From Hyphomicrobiaceae bacterium (GTDB lineage Bacteria > Pseudomonadota > Alphaproteobacteria > Rhizobiales > Hyphomicrobiaceae): a stretch of 64,000 nt of DNA. Every line of letters starts with the position of its first letter. Within the stretch, counting starts at the first letter, position 1. Location: assembly GCA_020638055.1 (NCBI GenBank), contig JACKJH010000001.1, forward strand, positions 558,001 to 622,000. The letters are read 5' to 3'. A model generated the notes under the pieces. That model did no database searches. It saw only the letters and a list, made by a program, of their open reading frames with translations, and was not told where the DNA came from. Below, in pieces: positions 57,887 through 64,000 of this stretch. Both the position numbers and the translations under genes were made by a program.

Positions 57887-58990
57887 ATGGCCGGGATAAC
57901 CTTGAGCGAAGACCAGCTTGACGCGGCTGTTAAAGCGGGCGTTTTGTCAGCCGAACAGATAAGGGATCTTTGGGCGCTAAGCGATGATGGCGACAGGCGT
58001 CATGACGCCGATGACCTTCCGGCTGACCGCGACGACGAGCGCTTCCAGCTCTTCAAAGGCTTCAACGACATCTTTTTGTCGATTGGGATTGCGCTGATCG
58101 CTTTAGCGATCTTTGCGATGGGCAATCTGCTTGTCACATCGGTTATCGTTGCTGCGACAGTTGTCGGACTGAGTGAATATCTCGTGGTGCGCAAAAAAAC
58201 AGTGCTTCCGGGCATCGTGCTTGCGTCGATCTTCTCCATTGCGTGGGCAACTTTTGGCGTCCAGCTTCTGGATTGGTCGGGATTTGGCAACGCTTTGACC
58301 GGCCCGCCTTTCATTATCAACCAAGCGATAGGGTATGGTTGGGCAACGGTAGCTGCAGCGGTTTTTTATGTGCGCTATCGCCTGCCTTTCGCGTTGCTGA
58401 TTGTCGGCCTTGGAAGCGGATTAACCTTGGCCTTTGCGGGACTTTACGCAACGGCGCCGACGAGCCCGCTTGTCAGGCTCAACCTGACCGCGCCGAGTAC
58501 AATGCTGCCTTCATTCCTAGTCGGGGTTGTGGTTTTTCTCGCCGGTATGCGGTTTGATATTTCTGACCCTGGCCGAAAGACCCGTCGCGCGGATTGCGCA
58601 TTTTGGCTGCACATGGCCGCAGCGCCGCTGCTCGTGCACCCGTTGGTTTCTCCGATACTGTTTAGTCTGCGATCAGCAGAAGGCGGCGGCCTGCAAGCCT
58701 TGTTCGTACTCGTGCTGATCGGAGTTGTCGGTCTGATCGCCCTGGCTATCGACCGCCGTGCAATGCTGGTGGCTTCACTTTTCTACCTGATTTCTGCCAT
58801 CGGTTATCTCCTCAAAACCTCTACCGGGGCAACCACCCTGCATGGCACATTGGCAGTTTCTCTATTCGTTGTCGGCATATTGGTATTAATTCTGGGTCTT
58901 GGCTGGCATGGGTTGCGGCGAACGCTGCTAGGGCTTATGCCTGATGGACCCTTGAAACGCATACTTCCGCCACCACCTCCAACCGCATGA
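57887..58990 (+). CDS. Polytopic membrane protein of unknown function
   Basis: A 367-residue protein. The N-terminus is soluble and acidic (about 60 residues, LSEDQLDAAVKAGVLSAEQIRDLWALSDD). About nine to ten hydrophobic segments follow. The pattern resembles DUF2157-type predicted membrane proteins but is not conclusive. It ends with a proline-rich tail. Its stop codon overlaps the hslU start (ATGA), so translation is coupled to the unfoldase. The upstream 250 bases (57639-57886) hold no gene and may contain a separate promoter. Confidence 0.75.
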   Translation: MAGITLSEDQLDAAVKAGVLSAEQIRDLWALSDDGDRRHDADDLPADRDDERFQLFKGFNDIFLSIGIALIALAIFAMGNLLVTSVIVAATVVGLSEYLVVRKKTVLPGIVLASIFSIAWATFGVQLLDWSGFGNALTGPPFIINQAIGYGWATVAAAVFYVRYRLPFALLIVGLGSGLTLAFAGLYATAPTSPLVRLNLTAPSTMLPSFLVGVVVFLAGMRFDISDPGRKTRRADCAFWLHMAAAPLLVHPLVSPILFSLRSAEGGGLQALFVLVLIGVVGLIALAIDRRAMLVASLFYLISAIGYLLKTSTGATTLHGTLAVSLFVVGILVLILGLGWHGLRRTLLGLMPDGPLKRILPPPPPTA

Positions 58991-60300
58991 CCAATTTCTC
59001 ACCTCGCGAAATCGTTTCCGAACTTGACCGGTTCATCGTCGGACAGGGCGACGCCAAGCGCGCCGTTGCCATTGCCTTGCGCAACCGCTGGCGGCGCCAA
59101 CAACTCTCCGACGAGTTGAAGGACGAAGTGCTGCCCAAGAATATCTTGATGATTGGCCCGACGGGCGTGGGCAAGACGGAAATTTCACGGCGTCTGGCCA
59201 AACTTGCCAGCGCACCGTTTCTGAAAGTGGAGGCGACAAAGTTCACCGAGGTTGGCTACGTCGGGCGCGATGTCGAACAGATCGTGCGCGACCTTGTCGA
59301 AGTGGCGATCGCTCTGGTTCGCGAATCAAAGCGCAAGGAAGTTCGCACCAAGGCCGAGAAGGCTGCGGAAGAGCGTGTGATTGACGCTCTTGTTGGCGCG
59401 ACGTCATCGCCTGGCACGCGCGATTCATTCCGTCGCAAATTGCGCGCAGGTGAACTCAACGACAAGGAAATCGAAATCCAGATCACCGATACAGGTGGCG
59501 GCATGCCGATGTTTGAGATACCGGGCATGCCCGGCGCGTCCATGGGTGCTATCAACATACAGGATATGTTGGGCAAAGCTTTTGGCGGGCGAACGAAGGC
59601 GCGGCGCGTCAGTGTTGAGGACAGCTACGATCTTCTTATTCAAGAAGAGAGCGACAAGCTGATTGATGCCGATCAGATCACCACCGAGGCGATCAAGATC
59701 GTCGAGAATGATGGAATCGTATTTCTCGATGAAATCGACAAGATCTGTTCACGTTCAGACACCTCGCGCGGTGGAGCAGATGTTTCGCGCGAAGGTGTAC
59801 AGCGCGATCTATTGCCCCTGATAGAGGGTACGACGGTTGCCACCAAGCACGGACCTGTGAAAACGGACCACGTGTTGTTCATTGCTTCAGGCGCATTCCA
59901 TGTCGCCAAGCCGGCCGACCTGTTGCCGGAGCTGCAGGGGCGACTACCGATCCGGGTCGAACTCACCGCTCTGACGCGTGAGGATTTCCGTCGCATCCTG
60001 ACCGAGCCGGAAGCCAACCTGATCAAGCAGTCGGTGGCTTTGATGGCAACCGAAGGCGTGACGCTTGAATTCACCGACGATGCGATCGAGGCGCTGGCGG
60101 ACATGGCCGTGTCGGTCAATTCGACAGTGGAGAATATCGGTGCGCGCCGCCTACAAACGGTGATCGAGCGGGTTCTGGAAGAAATCTCGTTTGTAGCGTC
60201 AGACAAGGACGGCGAAACGGTGACAATCGACAAAGCCTATGTCGAGGAGCGGATTGGCGACCTGGCGCGCAATGCCGATCTTTCCAAGTTCATCCTTTAA
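58987..60300 (+). CDS. hslU: ATP-dependent protease ATPase subunit HslU
   Basis: A 437-residue AAA+ unfoldase that feeds substrates into HslV. It shows SELDRFIVGQGDAKRAVAIALRNRWRRQQL, Walker A GPTGVGKT (57-64), then TKFTEVGYVGRDVEQI, the pore/I-domain insertion, Walker B GIVFLDEIDKI, and the C-terminal sensor region ENIGARRLQTVIERVLEEISF ending LARNADLSKFIL, the tail that docks to HslV. It is the last of four + strand genes (hslV, SMR, membrane protein, hslU). Its start overlaps the preceding gene by 4 bases. Confidence 0.98.
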   Translation: MTNFSPREIVSELDRFIVGQGDAKRAVAIALRNRWRRQQLSDELKDEVLPKNILMIGPTGVGKTEISRRLAKLASAPFLKVEATKFTEVGYVGRDVEQIVRDLVEVAIALVRESKRKEVRTKAEKAAEERVIDALVGATSSPGTRDSFRRKLRAGELNDKEIEIQITDTGGGMPMFEIPGMPGASMGAINIQDMLGKAFGGRTKARRVSVEDSYDLLIQEESDKLIDADQITTEAIKIVENDGIVFLDEIDKICSRSDTSRGGADVSREGVQRDLLPLIEGTTVATKHGPVKTDHVLFIASGAFHVAKPADLLPELQGRLPIRVELTALTREDFRRILTEPEANLIKQSVALMATEGVTLEFTDDAIEALADMAVSVNSTVENIGARRLQTVIERVLEEISFVASDKDGETVTIDKAYVEERIGDLARNADLSKFIL

Positions 60301-60454
60301 CGGTGCTTGAAACGATGCTTGAGCCTGGCGGTGGACGAAACTCCGGCCGGGCGTGCGAACTTCATCGTATTTGCCGCAAGCGGCGGGTTCGCCCTTAATT
60401 TGTGATAACGTCGGCGCGTCAATACCATTGATTTACCAATGCACGCTGCGCGAA

Positions 60455-62299
60455 ATGTCCGCCGATTCCAGTGAAACGTTGCTTGACTCGCTGGAGATCC
60501 TATCGGATCTCGATGCAGATTCACGGGCTGCTCTGGCCGTTGAAATGCGGCCGCTTTCAATCGCGCGCGGCACCGTTCTGTTACGGCAGGGGGATGCGGC
60601 AGACGCGATGTATATCGTGGCCTCTGGACGGTTTGCCGTTTTTCTCGAAGGACGCGCGACGCCGATCGGCGAAATCGGACCGGGCCAGCCGATCGGTGAA
60701 ATTGCATTTCTAGCAGGCGGTGTACGCACCGCTACTGTCACCGCCTTGCGAGACAGCCTCGTACTACGCCTCGACAGGACGCGCTTCGACAAGGTTACCG
60801 CAACCAACCCCGCGCTATGGCGCCTCATCACAGTGGCGCTTGCACGGCGTGTTGCCGACCTGAATGCGGCACGCCCAATTCCACCAGACCCGCGACCGCG
60901 CACCCTGGCGCTGATTGGCGCTGGATCTGCTCCCATACCAAATGCATTTGTACTGCAACTGGCTGAAGCCATCGGCAGACCTTCGCAGAAGCGAAAAGTG
61001 CGTGGCCGGCGCGTGCAGATTGTCGATCGTGCACGGGCCGAAGCGCTTCTACCGGCGGGGGTCTCATACGATTCGGCTGAGGCCACGACTTTATTCAACG
61101 ACATGGAACGGCAGTCCGATTTCGCGCTTTATATCGCCGAACCAAGTCTCACCGCGTGGTCCGACAAGGCCATCCGCCAAGCAGATATCGTGCTGGCCGT
61201 CGGCAAATTTGACAACGAGCCTTCGCCTAACGCGCTGGAACGGCGGGCGGCGGAACTCTTGCCACCTGCCTCTATTCGTCTGGTGCTGTACCATCAAACA
61301 CGCAGTGCAATCACAGGCACGCAGCGTTGGCTTGCCGGGCGCAACGTGGCAATGCACCATCACGTCGCGCTCGACAGGCGTGAAGATTTCACGCGACTGG
61401 CGCGTTTTCTGAAGGGCACAGCGGTGGGTCTCATTGCCTGTGGAGGCGGCGCGTTGTGCACGGCACAGATCGGACTTTATCGTGCGTTCATCGAGGCGGG
61501 CGTGACATTCGACATTATGGGAGGTACTTCGGGCGGGAGCGCCTATACGGCTGCTTTCGCGCTTGGCCGCTCGCCTGAAGATGTCGAAGCGGCAACGCAT
61601 GAAATGTTCGTTGAAAACCGCGCCATGCGCCGGCTGACCTGGCCGCGCTATAGCCTGATCGATCACAAGCATTTCGATGCGGAGCTCAAGCGGCTTTACG
61701 GTGGCTATGATATTGAGGATCTTTGGATCCCGTATTTCGCCATCTCCACCAATCTTTCCTGCAATGCATTGCATCGGCACGAGGCAGGCGACCTTTGGAC
61801 TGCGGTCAGGGCATCTGCTGCGATCCCCGTGGTGCTTCCACCCTTCTACACCGCCGATGGTCAAATGCTGGTCGACGGGTGCCTCATCGACAACGTGCCG
61901 ATCGGCACCATGCACGACATCAAAAGCGGGCCCAACGTGGTCATGAGCTTTGAGGTGCCGCAGCTTCAACGCTTTGATGTCGCCTATGATGCATTACCCT
62001 CGCGCCGTGCCCTGGTTTCAGCAGCCATGAACCCGTTCCGGCGAAATGCTTTGCCTGCGGCGCCAGGACTTATGACGGTTTTAATGAGAAGCCTCATGGC
62101 TAACCGGCAGGATTTCACGCGCAGCATGGGGGATGAGGACGTTCTGGTTATCCCGCCCGTGCCTGAGGACATGGGCTTTCTTGATTGGCAACGTCACGGC
62201 GAACTTGTGGAACTTTCGTATCGCTGGGCACAAGCAGAACTATGCCGGGAGGGCTCTCAACTGCAAAACTGGCTGGATAGCGTGATGGTGGACGATTGA
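60455..62299 (+). CDS. NTE-like patatin with cyclic-nucleotide-binding domain
   Basis: A 614-residue protein: cNMP-binding domain at about 10-125 (VLLRQGDAADAMYIVASGRFAVFL, IGEIAFLAGGVRTATVTAL), a middle region, then a patatin domain from about 325. The nucleophile is S359 (GGTSGGS) and the dyad aspartate D474 (DGCLIDN). The oxyanion-hole motif reads CGGGALC where GGGARG is usual, so the last glycine and the basic residue are replaced. This fusion recalls neuropathy target esterase, a lysophospholipase. I chose the ATG at 60455, at the start of the cNMP domain. No clear partner is nearby. Confidence 0.88.
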   Translation: MSADSSETLLDSLEILSDLDADSRAALAVEMRPLSIARGTVLLRQGDAADAMYIVASGRFAVFLEGRATPIGEIGPGQPIGEIAFLAGGVRTATVTALRDSLVLRLDRTRFDKVTATNPALWRLITVALARRVADLNAARPIPPDPRPRTLALIGAGSAPIPNAFVLQLAEAIGRPSQKRKVRGRRVQIVDRARAEALLPAGVSYDSAEATTLFNDMERQSDFALYIAEPSLTAWSDKAIRQADIVLAVGKFDNEPSPNALERRAAELLPPASIRLVLYHQTRSAITGTQRWLAGRNVAMHHHVALDRREDFTRLARFLKGTAVGLIACGGGALCTAQIGLYRAFIEAGVTFDIMGGTSGGSAYTAAFALGRSPEDVEAATHEMFVENRAMRRLTWPRYSLIDHKHFDAELKRLYGGYDIEDLWIPYFAISTNLSCNALHRHEAGDLWTAVRASAAIPVVLPPFYTADGQMLVDGCLIDNVPIGTMHDIKSGPNVVMSFEVPQLQRFDVAYDALPSRRALVSAAMNPFRRNALPAAPGLMTVLMRSLMANRQDFTRSMGDEDVLVIPPVPEDMGFLDWQRHGELVELSYRWAQAELCREGSQLQNWLDSVMVDD

Positions 62300-62370
62300 G
62301 CTGTTTAGAATACGGCCTCTAATAATTCGAATTTTAATTTTTTTGAGCCGACAATAATGGCTCTGCAGGG

Positions 62371-62536
62371 CTTTTGTGGCGTCGCGCCCTAGTTGATCGA
62401 TGTTGCGGCACGCTGGGTATCAACTAAGGCACGACAAACGCCACACTAAGCCAATGATTTTGCTAGTGGCCTTCATGTCGCGCCAAAATTGTATGCGGTT
62501 GCGGCTATGTTTCAATTTTGGCGCGACAGGCCACTA
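62371..62536. repeat. Family C double-hairpin repeat, copy 3
   Basis: The layout is that of copies 1 and 2. The first bases are diverged (CTTTTGTGGCGTCGCGCCC). The last hairpin ends GACAGGCCACTA. It lies just upstream of the alpha/beta hydrolase gene. Confidence 0.9.
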
Positions 62537-62569
62537 TGCCCCGAAACGATATTCTGAACGGCGCGGTAT

Positions 62570-63448
62570 ATGGTCTGGCTTCCGAAAAATTTCGAATCTG
62601 TCCGGGACATGAGCCGAATGCCGCCCGGCTTGGCGGCGGATGTTGCTTTCCGCCTGTTCTGCCTGCCGTCGTTTTCTGACTGGCGACCCAAGGAGCACGA
62701 TAGGCTGGCCCAGCGGGCGCGGTATTACCTGCGTTCTGCACGGTGGCAGACCATTGCGACGCCGTTGGGCCGACTGAGATGCTACGTGTTTACACCTGAT
62801 GAAGGTGACCCCCTGGGTACAGTCCTCATGGTGCATGGCTGGACCGGCGAAGCATCGTTCATGACCGCGCTTGGGGAAGCCGTACGCCGGGCCGGATACC
62901 GCGTTGTGCTTTTCGACCTGCCCGCACACGGGATGAGTGAGGGCCGTTCGACAAACCTCATCGATTGCGCCCGCGCGGTTATCTTCGTCGCCGACGTGTT
63001 CGGACCGTTCGAAGCAGTTCTGTCGCACTCGTTCGGCGGAATGATCACGATGGTAGCGGCCGAAGGCCTTGCGCCAATGCCGCATGGAATGGACGCCTTG
63101 AAGTATGTGCTGGTGGCGAGCCCGAACCGGCTGACCGACATTACTACGGCTTTCTGCAAGGCACGCGGAATGACCAATGAGGGTCGGCGCGCATTTGAAC
63201 AGCGCCTGGAACGCATTGGACGGCGGCCAATCGAATTTTTCAGCGTCGGACGCCTGTTAGGCACGACCAACCGACCTGCACTGGTCATTCACGATACACA
63301 CGACGACGCCGTGCCGTTCGCGCGCTGCAAGGAAATCGTCGATGGCGTGCCACTGGCCACGCCCAAGACATTCGACGGGCTAGGCCATCGCAAGATCCTG
63401 TTTGCCTCGCAGGTCGCGCGGACAATTATTTCATTCCTGCGGCACTGA
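62570..63448 (+). CDS. Alpha/beta hydrolase
   Basis: A 292-residue protein. The hydrolase fold opens with VLMVHGWTGEASFM; the nucleophile elbow is SHSFGG, where the first position is serine instead of the usual glycine. The acid is in HDTHDDAVPF and the histidine in DGLGHRKILFAS. The N-terminal 70 residues contain FRLFCLPSFSDWRP and may form a lid or membrane contact. A start 13 codons later (MSRMPPG) is possible. It is likely an esterase or thioesterase; the substrate is unknown. It follows a family C repeat. Confidence 0.88.
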   Translation: MVWLPKNFESVRDMSRMPPGLAADVAFRLFCLPSFSDWRPKEHDRLAQRARYYLRSARWQTIATPLGRLRCYVFTPDEGDPLGTVLMVHGWTGEASFMTALGEAVRRAGYRVVLFDLPAHGMSEGRSTNLIDCARAVIFVADVFGPFEAVLSHSFGGMITMVAAEGLAPMPHGMDALKYVLVASPNRLTDITTAFCKARGMTNEGRRAFEQRLERIGRRPIEFFSVGRLLGTTNRPALVIHDTHDDAVPFARCKEIVDGVPLATPKTFDGLGHRKILFASQVARTIISFLRH

Positions 63449-63704
63449 CCAGAATCACCGGCCAGACCGTGGCCAAAATCAAATTCGGGGCGCGGCAAAA
63501 AAACCGGATTGACAGAATTTACGGTCGCTATATCTCAACGAAACGGTGAGATCGTATTGACGCGTTGACTGCTTGCTTTTGCCAAGACCGGAGCCAACCG
63601 ACTTGGAGAACAGCACAATTTCGTCATGCCGGCCATACCGGGGGCGGCCCTCAAGCCGTGGCTGAGCCATCCAGCAGCGATGGCTTTGGAGTGTTTTGAC
63701 ACCC

Positions 63705-64000
63705 ATGCGCAATCCTGTTGCACGCGCCAAGACGGCGCGCGGTTCGTTCCCTCTGGGTAGCCTCGGGCCTGTGGCCGATCTGGAATCGCACTTGCCAGAA
63801 GACTGGTGGCGCAAGCTTTTCAATGCGCTCTACGTCAAAACAGATGGCGACGTGGTGGAGAATGCCGAAAACACGCGGCGCGATGTCGATCTCGTTTTAT
63901 CGGCGCTTCAGCCAGACCTTAATTCAAGGATCCTCGACCTGTGTTGTGGACAGGGTCGACACGCGCTGGAACTGGCGCGCCGCGGCTATTCCAACGTCAT
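63705..64000 (+). CDS. SAM-dependent methyltransferase, cut off by window end
   Basis: A frame runs from ATG at 63705 to the end of the window. It reads MRNPVARAKTARGSFPLGS, then LPEDWWRKLFNALYVKTDG, then the SAM-binding motif I ILDLCCGQGRHALELARRG at residues 78-96. This is a class I methyltransferase; the rest of the domain and the substrate region are outside the window. The 257 bases upstream, back to the hydrolase gene, contain no clear gene. Confidence 0.82.
   Translation, partial: MRNPVARAKTARGSFPLGSLGPVADLESHLPEDWWRKLFNALYVKTDGDVVENAENTRRDVDLVLSALQPDLNSRILDLCCGQGRHALELARRGYSNV

Noticed and set aside
1..64000. tRNA, rRNA, tmRNA or IS transposase genes, and a REP-associated transposase for the repeats
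   Set aside because: I scanned the gaps and the predicted proteins and found none. The enzyme that moves the repeats, if any, is outside this window.

Overview
The window looks like chromosomal DNA of an alphaproteobacterium, most likely of the order Hyphomicrobiales (Rhizobiales). The grounds are gene neighbourhoods typical of that group (hisB / DUF2628 / hisH, hslV and hslU together, yraN next to rsmI and a penicillin-binding-protein activator, yifB next to gshB, rph / rdgB / hemW, hrcA / grpE / dnaK / dnaJ), the base composition, and abundant short palindromic repeats of a kind common in that order. I cannot name a genus. No tRNA, rRNA, insertion sequence, integrase or CRISPR array was seen.

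Layout. 1-6.5 kb: cell-wall lytic transglycosylase (5' end missing), YggT, DUF167, folD, then yifB/comM and gshB on the minus strand around an array of family A repeats. 6.5-14.5 kb: yraN and rsmI diverge from an LpoA-like lipoprotein, followed by a transporter, an HNH protein, an esterase coupled to an AlkA-type glycosylase, and two exported proteins. 14.6-21.4 kb: gluQ, two DUF1287 paralogues (one with a repeat translated inside it), small unknown proteins and the longest gene-poor stretch. 21.4-31 kb: dsbB, dedA, hemW, a TadG-like protein, the rdgB-VOC-rph operon, hrcA, grpE, lepB. 31-37.5 kb: dnaK with a sigma-32-type promoter, dnaJ, a cytochrome c, an FMN reductase, pyrF. 37.8-47.5 kb: a repetitive autotransporter, LysR, trmD, a patatin, leuC, then an accessory segment marked by a second copy of the leuC 3' end and a Fic gene. 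47.6-50.8 kb: two haem-globin modules, each facing its own cysteine-containing regulator. 50.8-56.6 kb: histidine genes split by DUF2076 and a group of small proteins including two possible SinR/Cas2-fold proteins. 56.7-64 kb: hslV and hslU separated by two membrane-protein genes, a cNMP-binding patatin, a hydrolase and the start of a methyltransferase.

The two most distinctive things are these. First, at least three families of about 100-170 bp double-hairpin repeats lie between genes, several of them touching stop codons. One copy is translated in frame inside a DUF1287 protein, and family A copies share one conserved peptide frame. Second, there is a compact gas/redox island: group III truncated haemoglobin facing an NsrR-like Rrf2 regulator, and a four-cysteine MarR regulator facing protoglobin plus a CPGC redoxin. 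Both intergenic regions carry clear palindromic operator candidates.
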